Shown here: positions 33,440-44,280 of the stretch, piece by piece
Layout: every line of letters starts with the position of its first letter
Numbering within the stretch: position 1 is the first letter of the stretch
Assembly (NCBI RefSeq): GCF_902148845.1
Contig: NC_043758.1
Span: 37,615,643 to 37,679,642, forward strand
Origin: Salarias fasciatus
Lineage: Eukaryota > Chordata > Actinopteri > Blenniiformes > Blenniidae
Length of the DNA stretch: 64,000 nucleotides
Direction of reading: 5' to 3'
Position numbers and translations under genes: made by a program
Notes under the pieces: model-generated
What the model was told of the DNA's origin: nothing
The model's database searches: none
What the model saw: the letters and a program-made list of their open reading frames with translations, nothing else

Positions 33440-34348
33440 TCAGAGGCCACAGAGAATGTAAAATTTTAGAGCAAGGAAAAACTTTTCATCCCTCACACCA
33501 TAAATGAGAGGACTGAGACATCTTGGAGCAACAATAAACATTACGTAGTTAAAGTGTCTGAAATTTTTATACAACTTAATATTTGTTTGAAGAATAGCAG
33601 CTTCTACCATTGGACAGAACAGCTGGATGAGACACAGCAGCAGCTGGAAACCATGAAGAAGAACAGTCCTGAGACCTTTCCTGGACGACGTTCTGTTCTC
33701 TCCTGATGCTGCTTTGGCCACTTTTGTGATATGAATATAAGAGAGAGCTATTATTACAAACATGACCAGGAAGTAGAACTGGTTCACCGCTGACCTCAGG
33801 TGACCCTGCCATTCATGCACAATGAAAATATCGGCCGCACAGAAACTAATGTGTTTGTTAAAGTCAGAGGACACAGACACAAAGAAAATCAAGACAATTA
33901 TGATACAGGGAATGACACCAAGGCCGTAAATGATGAGGAAGACCTGCAGGGTGCTGCGGGTGGAGCACAGCTCCGCGTGACGCAGCGGCATGCAGATGGC
34001 CACATATCGCTCCAGTGTCATTGCTGTGAGAGTGAGAGGCGTGAGAAAAATACTCACAGACGTCACTATAAACATGGTGAGGCATGACCACAGGTGAACA
34101 GGTTTCCCAATGAAACTAAAAATCAGCAACAGATTAGTGGTGAATAAAGTGACACAATCAGACATCAATGCATGTGCAAATAAGATGTAGCGCATGGTTG
34201 TGTAGAAAACATCCTTCATGAAAAAGGTCACAATCAGCATGATGTTAATTGAAAGGAAAACAACCACCAGAACCTGAACTAGAATCACCCACTCATCAAT
34301 CCTCCGTGATGATTTTTTACCATCTGTGAATGAGCTGTTATTGGCCAT
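33440..34348 (-). CDS. Teleost odorant receptor OR-C (OR131-2-like)
   Basis: A one-exon seven-transmembrane odorant receptor of 302 residues, counted from the ATG of MANNSS (an in-frame TTG precedes it and should not be the start). It has the same layout as OR-B: ERY after TM3, loop-2 cysteine in HISFCAADIF, and SPLIYG in TM7. It stops after ILCGL because a TGA replaces the codon that continues LKNKL in OR-B and OR-D, so its tail is five residues shorter; this is unlikely to matter. It differs from OR-B and OR-D mainly in residues about 79-105 and 142-185. It looks functional. A solo LTR lies about 320 bp upstream of the ATG. Confidence 0.95.
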   Translation of the reverse strand: MANNSSFTDGKKSSRRIDEWVILVQVLVVVFLSINIMLIVTFFMKDVFYTTMRYILFAHALMSDCVTLFTTNLLLIFSFIGKPVHLWSCLTMFIVTSVSIFLTPLTLTAMTLERYVAICMPLRHAELCSTRSTLQVFLIIYGLGVIPCIIIVLIFFVSVSSDFNKHISFCAADIFIVHEWQGHLRSAVNQFYFLVMFVIIALSYIHITKVAKAASGENRTSSRKGLRTVLLHGFQLLLCLIQLFCPMVEAAILQTNIKLYKNFRHFNYVMFIVAPRCLSPLIYGVRDEKFFLALKFYILCGL

Positions 34349-34671
34349 CAATTTCTAATGTTATGAGGCTGTGGAGACAAAACCAACATCCAGAAATCAT
34401 CAAGACAGTGAATACAGAGGAGAGAAAGCAGCTGCAGATTAGATGAGTGAAACTCAATCACCAAAACAAACCCTCCCTGCACTGATCAGTCACCAAGAGT
34501 CACAGCAGAGACAAACTCTTTCTGCTGCCCTCCCTCTCCACTCACACTTTAAAGATGCATGTTGGACCAAGTAGGAACAACATCCTGTCATCAGGACGCT
34601 GTCGTCAACAACAGTGTTGTCATGACTACATACAGTGAATGCTGTTTGTCCAAACTTTCATATATGGTGTG
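34349..34671 (-). promoter_or_regulatory. OR-C proximal 5' flank with likely splice acceptor
   Basis: The same TTTTGTCTCCACAG acceptor as in OR-B lies about 20 bases before the ATG (near 34369). The flank matches those of OR-B and OR-D up to 34671, where the LTR was inserted; the match resumes at 35590. Confidence 0.6.
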
Positions 34672-35589
34672 TGTGACGAACAGGCCGTTTGTCACTGGTT
34701 AAAGCACTGCACTTTGCACACAGACACTTTCTCTCATTCACATTGCACTAATGCACAGCACTTTAAAGAAGCTAATTTGCACATAACAAAGAATACTTTG
34801 CACAACGATTGTCTTTTTAAATTATTTATTTATTTATTGGAGACCGTTTGTCTGTGGGTCTGGTCGGGCGTGGCGGCGGACCTGCAGGACAAACAAATGA
34901 CAAATCAAGATTGGTTAATGTGCAATATATGTGCCTGTTTTTAATTAGCTTTTCTTTTAGGTGTTGGCATGCATGCAGTGAGTGTGGAGAAGGTGTTGGG
35001 TGTGTGAATGTGGTGGAGTGTGTGTGTGTGTGTGATTTTTAACTCACCTTTCTGCTCTTGTGTTCAGGAGTGGTGTCCGGCCAAAAGATTCCCCGGGGGA
35101 CGGACACCACTAAAGAAAGTTCTGGGCTGGTCCAAGAGTGGAAATGGGTGGGGGGTGGTTTCACGGATTTTAGATATGGTTTAGGATTTCGTGTAGTTAT
35201 TTGGGTCGTTAGTTTGGTTTATTCTTAAGTATGGGTTTTGTTTTGTTTAGGTTAGTATTATGAGTTTATAGTGGAGGATTTTAACATAGTTTTAGAGAGC
35301 TAATATTATGTTTTATACCTCCTGGAGTTTTAATGGTTTTACCCTGTTAAGCTGAGTGTATTTAAGGGCCTGAAGACATTCAGTGAGACAGAGACTGTGA
35401 TTGTGGTGAAGCCAAGCTCCTGGGAGATCCTCCAATGCACCTTTTTGCACTTTTTGGCACTTTGCACTTTGCACTTTGCACTTTATGGTTGATTTTTGCA
35501 CAAGAAAATAAAAAAGGAAGTGGACCACTCAACTTGGCTCATCCCTTCGTGCTCACTGTTCCTGAGCCGCTCACGCCACGCTGCTTACA
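34672..35589 (+). mobile_element. Solo LTR of an LTR retrotransposon, 918 bp
   Basis: Begins TGTGACGAACAGG and ends GCTGCTTACA, with the TG...CA ends of LTRs. It is flanked by the 5-bp repeat GTGTG (34667-34671 and 35590-35594). The empty site is preserved upstream of OR-D near 52200 and OR-B near 16018, so both ends are secure. Inside are a TATTTAAGG box near 35359, AATAAA near 35505, and an 11-bp stem AGTGGTGTCCG / CGGACACCACT (35069-35079, 35101-35111). It has no coding part. A 5-bp duplication fits Ty3/Gypsy-type elements. It inserted after OR-B, OR-C and OR-D had separated. Confidence 0.85.
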
Positions 35590-35781
35590 GTGTGCTGTGA
35601 AAGTTCCGGACTGATGACAAAAGTTTGGCTTCTTTCACTAGTTTTAGCAACTTTGGGAAAAAAAAAATTGAAATTGAATTGTGCCATATTTGAAAGAACC
35701 TTGCATTATTGAGATGAGAAGCAGAGCTGAGTATGAATTTTGACCTGTTTGATGTTATTCAACAGACATTTTTCCAGTTTA
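35590..35781 (-). repeat. Distal OR-C 5' flank, shared with OR-D
   Basis: Continues the duplicated flank beyond the LTR. It matches 52201-52391 of OR-D (for example GAAAGAACCTTGCATTATTG) and ends at the same point, CATTTTTCCAGTTT, where the OR-D copy runs into an L2 fragment. That point is a boundary of the duplication or of the L2 insertion. Confidence 0.75.
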
Positions 35782-36345
35782 TCCATTTTAGAAACAAGGA
35801 TCTTCGTCACATGTGGACGAACCACAAAAGGCCACAACAATCTGATACCTCCTCCTCATGTTGGTCTGGCTGCTCACACACTGCTGTTGGATGGTTTTAA
35901 AATTTCCAGATATGTGTCATGAATCAGCCAACATGGGGGTTTTGGGAACCACGTCATGCCTCCCACCATGAACATGTGGACCCACAATAACAGACTGCCT
36001 TCATCAAAATATTGCTAAAATTGCTCAAGTCACTGTCCTCAGTTTCCTCAAATCCAGCCAACTATTCCCTGATTATATGCTTTTATCTTTTTATCCAAGT
36101 TAATATACACTGGACAACTCAACAATTCATGTAAGGACCAACACAGAGTCCTGAAAAGAAAATTTAAAATCAACCAAGCCAATAACAGATGGTATATGGA
36201 TTGTGGTTGGAAGCTGGATTATGTCCAGAAATCCAAAGCACAGACAGAGAGAACGTGCAAACTCAAACAATGAAGGCTTTGAAGTTCAAACGAAGAATCC
36301 CACAAGGATCTCTGATGTGAGTTTACAATCCACCACACCTCTCTT
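35782..36345. other. No gene recognised
   Basis: AT-rich DNA; no domain or repeat family identified. Confidence 0.5.
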
Positions 36346-36440
36346 CAGGGCTGGACTGGGACAAAGAAATCGGCCTGGCCATTTTGAGCCGTGACTGATT
36401 AAAATGGCTAAAATCTCTGACAAGAAAGAGGGAGCTATTG
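36346..36440. mobile_element. hAT-type terminus
   Basis: CAGGGCTGGACTGGGACAAA is a CAGGG-type terminus found on fish hAT elements. The partner end was not found before the L2 piece at 36555, so this is probably a fragment. Confidence 0.4.
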
Positions 36441-36554
36441 CATCCACAATGATGATCCAGACAGCCGCATAGCTTCAGTGAATGAAACACTTTATTCCGG
36501 AATACATTTCCCATCAACCCCCAGGCCGTAAGAACAGTGCCTACAAATACCTGA

Positions 36555-36705
36555 CACCTGCTGACGTCATCACCACGTGACTCAGACTCACACACCACAG
36601 GAGCGAGGACATTAAGAGCACTAAAAACACACAACAGAACTTTAAAATTGATTCTAAAATGAACCAGAAGCCAATGGAGTGACAACAGCATAGAGGTAAT
36701 GTGTT
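36555..36705 (-). mobile_element. L2-type LINE fragment
   Basis: The minus strand encodes LLSLHWLLVHFRINFKVLLC, which corresponds to LQSLHWLPVRFRIDFKVL of the L2 element at 23.6 kb. Short and isolated. Confidence 0.6.
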
Positions 36706-36719
36706 CACATTGAAAATCA

Positions 36720-37417
36720 GGCAGCGGGGGGCGGGATGGCGCTCCTGGCTTTGTCCTTCATCAGGGGGCTCCTGGGTGACGGGGGGTGCTGCGGCATCCC
36801 CGGACCCCCCTCTCTCTCTCTCTGCTCTCATGCACACACACGTAGGTCTTTGGGAAGCAGGCTTATCGGGTTGGGTGTGGTGGAGGGGTCCATCTAAGTG
36901 GCCTCAATCACCGCACCCTTCAGTGGCTCGCCTCTCAGTCTTAACTGCACTTAGTCATCTAACACGACCAAATACATACAACACACACATCTGGGGGCCT
37001 TGGCGCGATGTGTCGGGGGTGGGGCTGCTCAGGTAGATGGGACTGCTCGTTTGGCCTCGCTCACAGCGCGGTGTGGTTACTGCCCTCAATGTTAATCGCA
37101 AACAACATATACTCCATCAATACTCATGAGCAGGGGAGGAGAGGGCAATGGGGTCTTCTGCGCCCCCATTTCCAGGTCCCTCCCGGTGGAGGGTGGGGGG
37201 GCTGTTGTTTCCCCATGGGCCTGGGGTCTGGACCAGCTGTGGTTTGGGGAGCTGCTGGCTCCGGGGGGTGCATACCTGTCTGCTGCAGTGGGGTATGGGG
37301 GGGGTGGGGGGCTGGATGTGGGGTTCGGTGTTCCCTTGCCTTCCGGGTGGGTCTCCCACAGGACATGATGGACAGATGACCCAGGAATGTGAGTGTGTTT
37401 AGGTTGGTGTTGATTGG

Positions 37418-37510
<93 letters not shown>

Positions 37511-38534
37511 GTGTGTGAGTGTGTTGGGTTGAGGCCGGGGGGGAGTGAGGCGGGGGGGGGGGGGGGGGGGGCGCTGGAGGGGGTTAGGCTGGGGGGTGTG
37601 GGCTGGGGGGTGGAGGAGGGTGGGCTTTGGGGGGGGGTTGTGATGCCCTGGATCTCGGGGTACGTGGCTGGTACGCTGAGGCGGGCCTGGCCTGGGCTGG
37701 GTAGCCACCCATGTGGGCTGGCTCTCCTGGGTATGGTCTTGGCCCTCCACCTGACTGGGGGTGGGGCCGCTCTTGGGCTCTTGGGCCTTGGGCTTTCGGC
37801 TCTGCCTGCCCTGGGCGTTGCGTACCCGGGCTTCGCCGGCTCCTGCCAGTCCTGGCTCCCTAGGGCTCGGGCCCCGGGGCCACCAGTGTTCCTGGCTGGG
37901 GCTTTCCTGCGCCCCTTTTCTGTACCGGCACGTGGGCCTCTTCCTGGGGGAGCGGCTCGGATCTGGGCTCTGTCTTGGCTTTGAGGGTCTCTCTTGCCTG
38001 CTTCTGGCCTTCTCAGGGGTCAGAGGTCATATATACATGAAACACTATCACTATCACATTTGCATGATCATGCTGATCTTAAATCACTCTTCACATTTTG
38101 CCTGTGGACTCAGTTACCTTGTCTTCTTGTGGGGTTAGACTAATGGTGATCTGTAGTAGACCTTTCCTGACACTCCGGTGTAATTCCATACTCGATCTCT
38201 CAGTTTGCACGCCCCCAGTTTACTACTAGCTATATTCTCTAAAAAAGTGTCCTTGCACTTTGTTCATTCTCTACACCTCCTTTTGTTGTTGTCGTGCCCT
38301 TGTCTGTTCACTTGTTTGTTTCATCGACTTTTTGTTTTTTTCACTTTTTTGTGGGGGGGTGGGGGGGGGGTATCGGTTCTGGTTGTGTCAGTCTTTGTGT
38401 TGGCTATCAGTTTTGGTTTTTTGGTCTCTGTATTAGTTATCAGCTCTGTTTTGGTGCTGTTTAGATTGTGGTTCAGGGATTGTTCTCTGTTGCATGTGGT
38501 GTGTCGATAAGACTGTAAGACTGTTTTGTATTGT
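36720..38534 (+). repeat. G-rich interspersed repeat, copy C
   Basis: Aligns in order with 29960-30068 and 31372-33190 of copy B, without the hAT insertion. It holds a (GT)n array (37421-37505), a G run near 37553-37571, the motif CTAGCTATATTCTC near 38225, and the end GTTTTGTATTGTGAATTTGTA. No coding sequence is supported. Confidence 0.75.
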
Positions 38535-38568
38535 GAATTTGTATGTATGCTGTCATACATACAAATTC
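38535..38568. repeat. Perfect 15-bp hairpin at the end of copy C
   Basis: GAATTTGTATGTATG (38535-38549) and its reverse complement (38554-38568) surround CTGT. The first arm belongs to the repeat and the second is a back-copied inversion of it. It is a third foldback at a repeat boundary in this window. Confidence 0.85.
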
Positions 38569-39582
38569 ATACACATGCCCTGCTTAAGCCCCCCTAAAAT
38601 AGGCGTAGTGCTCAGAGCCTCAAGAGCAGGGAGAAAATTCAATGAGCAGATCAGGAGAAGATTCAGGAAAAATGGAAAAACGAAGGTTTTTCAAGAAAGT
38701 AAGTATTTATCACTGCCGGTAGTAACAGTTAGCTCCAGCCCCTGTCTAACAGCAGAAAGCCCCATGTATTTAATAAAAAAATAAAAACCTGGCTGGCACC
38801 CTCCTGATGAGAGAGAGACGTTTCAGCTAGCTAAGTAGCAGCTAAAAAAAACGCTGCTACTGAGCTAACTTGTTAGTCTTTTATGCAGTGGATAATAACA
38901 ATACACTAACAATAATCACTTCACCATCCCTATTGACCTGTAGGAGTCAGGACGACAGAGCAGCTTAGAGACTGAGAGGGGAGAGACCTCTTCTGGAAAG
39001 GTGAGTCTAAAGCAGGGCTCACCACCTGCAAGGGTGGGGGGAATTGTTGTTGAATTATTTTCCCTTGAGTGGATTTAAAAGTAACAGTATTGAAATGAAG
39101 AAACAAACAAAAAATAATCTTAAAGTGTGGATATTGTTCTCTAAATAAATGTTCCTGAAATAATACTTTGTACAGACATATACCAGATGTGATTTGGAAT
39201 GGAGTATATTCAAAGTTGCCACAAAATGATCTCATGTTAAATGACTTTCAAAAGCAAAGTGAGTCATGTGACATGTTAAAATATATCTCCCTCTCTCTGA
39301 CAAGGGTAAGTCCTGCACCTATTGAGTGGCTAATTCTTTTACATATGTAGCCATGTCTAGTTAGACACATGCTTTAAAGACATTTAAAAGGTATAAAAAG
39401 ACAATCAGACTGTATAAATATTTTAAAAAAATGAATCATTTCTGTATGTAAACAAGTTAAAAGAGCCACAAAGTTCATTCAGTTAAAAAACATAGAATTC
39501 AGTTAAAATGTATTTACAGTGTAAAATGTATAAAGTTCATTTATGTGTGAAATTGAAAGAGATAAATAAGTTTGGTTTCATT
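38569..39582. other. No gene; mini-exon-like site and possible hAT left end
   Basis: An ATG at 38672 opens nine codons (MEKRRFFKK) that end at GTAAGTATT, a good donor. CAGGGCTCACCACCTGC at 39014 could be the left end of the hAT element whose right end is at 42654, but the match between the two ends is weak. Confidence 0.35.
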
Positions 39583-40602
39583 GGCTGTGTTCGAAACCGC
39601 ATACTGTCTACTACATCCTTCCATACTCATACTATCCATCCTGCATCCTGCTTACTCAGTCCATCAAACAGTATGCGAAGCGTTTACACTACAGCATACT
39701 ACATAATAACCCACAATGCATTGCACTTCTTCCATGAGCAGAAATCGATCTGCTAAAGCTGATTTCACTTTAGCTCTAAACTCGTCAAATGTATAACTTC
39801 ATTGAGATTTTTTTAAAAAATAGGTGACAAAGTGGTCGTTTAGAGCCCGAGTGTGTCGTTTATTTGTCCGAATACCAGCCGTTTATGATTTTGTTCGGAC
39901 GAATTCGGCGAAATTCAAGCCAGCCACAGTGAGCAACGCACTTCCGGTTATTTTCACCAAAATAAACCACCCCTTTCCCTTTCTCATGCAAAAAAACCTC
40001 AGTGATAAATCTGTGCTTTTACTTTGAAAACAAGAAGGCAATCTTTCAGCAATATATCTCGCTTAACATCGCCGTTTGGACCGGTGTCCCGTTAACGGAC
40101 CAGTTATTATGCCAATTATGATGCTTTACCGACGGAGAGTTTTTTCAGCTATTCAACAAAGATCGGCTCGCAGTCTTCAGTACATCATGGTCGCTTTCAG
40201 CATGGACTTGTTCTCAGATATGTGTTTTTTTTTTTGTTTTTTTTTTTAACTATTTTTAATCATTGTCAATCTAATCAGAAATCTCATAATATGACATACC
40301 TACGAGCACAAACAATGGAGGGAAGATTAAATCGAGAACCACACTCAGCTTGCTAAATGTACATCATCAAGAAACAGTCATTGTGAACTGAATAAAGTTT
40401 ATTCAAATATCCGTCGTGTTGCATCTTGGGCAATTTCAGTATGAGTAGTGAACACACGATGTCTACTCAACATTTCTGGCGAATGCAGTATGCATCTGGG
40501 AACTTCTCGCATACTCAAAATCGCATACTGCCAGTGTAAACACACTGCATACTCAATAAGTTAGTATGAGTAGTAGGTAAGTATGCGGTTTCGAACACAG
40601 CC
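39583..40602. mobile_element. Long MITE with GGCTGTGTTCGAAACCGC ends
   Basis: The left end GGCTGTGTTCGAAACCGCAT and its exact inverted copy at the right end form perfect terminal repeats of over 20 bp, followed by TACT-rich subterminal repeats. It is a widespread fish non-autonomous DNA transposon type. No transposase frame; the target duplication could not be resolved. Confidence 0.8.
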
Positions 40603-41074
40603 ATCGTTTCCCTAAAAGATGTGCACACTATCTTCATTTTGTTTCAGTTGTCACTCATGGTGTTTTTCTGTTGTCATTGGTTTGGTTGTGACTTAATAGC
40701 CAATCAGAGATCTTCTTATACATAAGGGGCGGGACAAGTGGCGCACAATGCTGTGACAGGAAGAAAAATAGATCTCTCTCATGTCAGCCGTGACCAGCGA
40801 GGAAACATCGTGATTTGTGGAGAACCTTCAAGTTATATGGGAGATTGACTATCCGTTGATCCAGAGTGTGACTGTTGTGATCTGCATCAGGTAACAGATA
40901 TGTGTATTTCTGTGCTAGAACTTGTGGTTGCAGTGTTAAAGAAATCATGTGTCTGGTGCTACATAGCGGCTAGTTGTTAGCTTTAGCATATGAATGAGCA
41001 TCAATATGCTCAGTTTAAGCCGTGTATGAGCACATACTTGTAATAAGTGTGAGTTGAACTAAGTGAAATATCCT
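40603..41074. other. No gene; exon-like stretch with donor
   Basis: A stretch at about 40780-40890 looks like a 5' exon: ATGTCAGCC near 40780 with an early in-frame stop, ending TGCATCAG then GTAACA. It may be the leader exon of a decayed hAT element spanning about 39-42.6 kb. Weak evidence. Confidence 0.3.
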
Positions 41075-41078
41075 TTAA

Positions 41079-41594
41079 AGCTCGTGTCCGGAGTTTTGAA
41101 AGAGAGAGGTTTTTTTAATCCAACGTCTCAGGTTCCTCCCTCCCTCTGCTCTCAAGAGCGACCAAGCCATGCCCCTTTAATTGTGCATGCTATTATCCAT
41201 CGGGTGAAAATGAGAGCCTCCAAGTCCTACAGCATCCTCCATGTTTAGCTGTTTACAGTGGATGTTCAGCAGACTATGGATATATCTGAGGTAAGCGCGG
41301 CGGCTGCTGCGGAGCTAACTCACCTCTGCCTGGGCGAGCGGCCGTGCTCTCTGGCTGCTCCACACTTTGATTGACAACACGAGAATGCGGAAGCTCGAAA
41401 TCTATTGGCTGAAGCTGACCGGCGTTTTTTCGGATAACACGGGGGTCTATGAGATGAAGGCGGGGCTCATAAATAAATTTTTATATTGCTTTATGCTAAT
41501 ATTATATTGTAGTATCGAACCAGAATGACACATTTAAGCTCTGTTGAAAAATGATACATACATTGGAAACGAACGGAAACTCCGGACACCAGCT
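41079..41594 (+). mobile_element. TTAA-bounded MITE with mini-exon
   Basis: Ends AGCTCGTGTCCGGAGTTT and, inverted, AGCTGGTGTCCGGAGTTT, flanked by TTAA (41075-41078, 41595-41598). An ATG at 41276 (GACTATGGAT) opens five codons, MDISE, that end exactly at GTAAGCGCGG, a consensus donor. CpG-rich, no transposase. Confidence 0.8.
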
Positions 41595-41598
41595 TTAA

Positions 41599-42114
41599 GG
41601 AGATGTGGACTGAGAGAGAGCTGGTTGGAGCGTTGACCAGGGGCCCGGCTGAGTTTTTGCTGTTTCTTCAGTGCTATCTTCAGCTTCGTTTCTTCAATGA
41701 TATCTTCAGCTTCGTTTCTTCAGTGATCTGAGTTTGTTTCATCTCATCATCATCATCATCTTCACAAGAGACCATCTACTCCTCTGTGCCCTTGTGACTG
41801 TTAGCACCCGTTTCCCCATTCATCCTATTAACCCCCTTGGATCCGTGAGTACTCATCAGAATTTCTAAAAGTGCACAATTTATTTTCTAAAAGTGCACAA
41901 TTTATTTTCTAAAAGTGCACAATTTATTTTCTGTTGCTCAATTTTGAGTGAAGCGGCCCCACAGTTTCTGGCCTCACCGCTCCCCAGCTTCGAATCAGGC
42001 CTGCAACATGGATATTTGCAAGTGAATGTTTGAGGAGTGTGTGTGTGGGCCCACAAATGTGATTTATGTTGGTTTTGCTGTTGTGATATACACACACATA
42101 TATATATATATGTA

Positions 42115-42117
<3 letters not shown>
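41599..42117. other. No gene; short tandem repeat
   Basis: Three copies of a 24-bp unit with TTTTCTAAAAGTGCACAATT lie at about 41862-41935, following two TTCTTCAGTG(A)TATCTTCAGC-like units near 41665-41730. No coding sequence is recognised. Confidence 0.55.

Positions 42118-42118
<1 letters not shown>

Positions 42119-42186
<68 letters not shown>
42119..42186. repeat. (AT)n microsatellite
   Basis: About 33 AT units; open frames through it are artefacts. Confidence 0.95.
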
Positions 42187-42192
<6 letters not shown>

Positions 42193-42589
42193 TTTATGGG
42201 ATTTTTTGTAAGTAATATCTAAAAAGGTACTAAAAGAGGTTTTCATCAAAAAAGGGTTAATTCATAAGGAAAAAGGGTTTGAAAGATAATTCAGAATAAG
42301 GACTGATATTAAATTTTTGTCTCTGTGTGTATTTTATATTTTGTTAAAATGCATTTTCATTTAGAATTTCATTATTTTATTTCATTGATACAAAATAAAC
42401 CCTGTTTGGAGGATTATTGTCTTAAAAGTTCAGTTGTTGTGTCCCTTATTTGGTTTAACAAATTTTACTGGTTCATACTGAACTCAGGCCCCATCCCACA
42501 GTTACGTGAGATCCGGGTTACACATACATTTATTTTTATTTTGGTCATAGGGACACTACACAGCTCTTAAAAAAACCATTGTAACAAGT

Positions 42590-42654
42590 GGCCCTTCGCA
42601 GCACTCGTTGACCCTCAAGCAGCTCTCAGGGTCAAAAAGGTTGATGACCCCTGG
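42590..42654. mobile_element. hAT right terminus
   Basis: Read inverted, this begins CAGGGGTCATCAACCTTTTT and continues GAGAGCTGCTTG, a typical hAT (Charlie-like) end. The left end may be at 39014. No transposase was recognised between. Confidence 0.55.
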
Positions 42655-42847
42655 TTATATTGTATGAAAAATCTAAAGGATGCTTAAAACTTTTACATAC
42701 TATTGTATCTCTGTTAAATGTGTACAGTGGAAAAGCAACTTCTCAGTTTTTGTTTGCTGTTTGTGAGCGTTTATGCTCGCCCACAACATTCGCTCACATC
42801 GTGTGCATCTCCTGGAGGCTAAGCCCCCCTAATAGTGATGCCTCTGG

Positions 42848-43417
42848 GATCAATGAAGAGCAGATAAGGAAAACACATCTTCATGAGACCAGTGCCATTG
42901 TATTCTTGACACATTCACATCTTTCTCAGTTAATGAATTCAATGAATCTCCAAAATAACAAAAATAGATCTGGCTTTTTATAATACATCACGCAAAATAC
43001 ATTACAACACTCCATCACATATAAACTGATGTCAAAGTTATACATGAACTCTGGTAAACAGAACAATCTAACTTACAGTGCATCATGTACACAATAAACT
43101 GTTTTATAGACACAAACCACAAAAAATAAATAAATAAATGTTTCATTAAATCAGAAGTGTCAGTAATGGTCACATTGTGTGATACAATACGTTGTGACAT
43201 GGAGCGGACTATCACCTGGAACCATTCATTACATGATGATACAGCTTTATCATAAAAAAAAAAACCAGACAACAACAATACACTTCATTAACAATGTCCG
43301 CATTTATAGATACAGGTGAATGTTTAACAGAGTTTTTGATAGTTTTAACATACCTGTGGATCAATGAAGAGCAGATAAGGAAAACACATCTTCATGAGAC
43401 CAGCGCCATTTTATTCT
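42848..43417. repeat. Direct repeat of about 60 bp, units 0.5 kb apart
   Basis: GATCAATGAAGAGCAGATAA and the following roughly 40 bases occur at 42848-42905 and 43360-43417 with few changes. A related phrase occurs near 38640 (AATGAGCAGATCAGGAG). The DNA between is AT-rich and non-coding. Confidence 0.75.
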
Positions 43418-43544
43418 GATGCAACGGCTGCTCTCGGATGACCCACAGAGGCACTCAAGCGCCTTCTATTGGATTAGTGGCAGTCATTACACCACATAAA
43501 CTGAAATGTTTTATCACTAAATCAGTTCTCTGTATTGGAAAAGA

Positions 43545-44110
43545 ACGGTGCACGTTGGACTCCAGCAGAGCTGCCCTTTGTCACCGGTTCTGTTCATAAT
43601 TTTTAGAATTTGTAGGTGCAGCCAGGAGCCGGAGGGGGTCTGGTTCAGGGACCAGGGCCAGAGCGCGTTTGGTTTGGGAACCACAGGATTTCATCTTTGC
43701 TTTTTGCAGATGATGTCGTCCTTTTGGACAACGCCATCGAGGATGCGACAAGGATGAGGATCAGCGCCTCTAAATGTGAGGCCATAGTCCTCGACTGGAA
43801 GAAGGTGCTCTGCCTTCTCCAGGTCAGTGGACAGACCTGGCTCCAAGTGTAGGAGTTTAAGTATTTTTGGGTTTGGTTCATAAATGGAGGAAGAATGGAG
43901 CGTGTGATTAACAGGTGGATCAGTGCAGATGCAGCTGTGATGTGGTCGTATCGGTCCACTGTGGTGAAGAAGGAGGTGAGCTGAAAGGCGAAGCTCTAGA
44001 TTTACCGGTCAGTCTTCTCTCCTACCCTCACCTATGGTCATAACTTTTGGGTCATGACCTAAAGGACAAGATCCTGAATACAAGCGGCTGAAATTATCTT
44101 CCTTCATAGG
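43545..44110 (+). mobile_element. Rex3 (RTE) LINE fragment
   Basis: CTGCCCTTTGTCACCGG is the complement of the conserved Rex3 site used to recognise this fish RTE family. Broken frames give LLFADDVVLLD, ISASKCEAIVLDWKKV and ERVINRWISADAAVMW, matching the longer copy at 52.5-53.9 kb. It is truncated at both ends and internally. Confidence 0.8.
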
Positions 44111-44280
44111 GTGACTGGGCGCTCCCATAGAAGATAATGTTTTTCATTTCAATCCAAACAACGGTCCAATCTTGAATGTTAAAAGAATAATTTCAGAAAT
44201 TTTGTGGTTTAAAAACGTAACTTGTATTTGTCACAGACTGTTGCTAAAAACTTCATTGTCTACTGCTTGACTCTGTAGAG

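Noticed and set aside
33576-34091. Frames overlapping OR-C on either strand (and the same in OR-A, OR-B, OR-D)
   Set aside because: Shadows of the receptor reading frame; the repeated antisense frame recurs because the genes are duplicates.
37124-37984. Frames of 186-208 codons across repeat copy C
   Set aside because: Low-complexity translations of (GT)n and G runs inside a non-coding repeat.
39014-42654. A single large hAT element spanning 39.0-42.65 kb
   Set aside because: The right end is convincing, but the left end matches it only weakly and no transposase was found, so I annotated only the right end.
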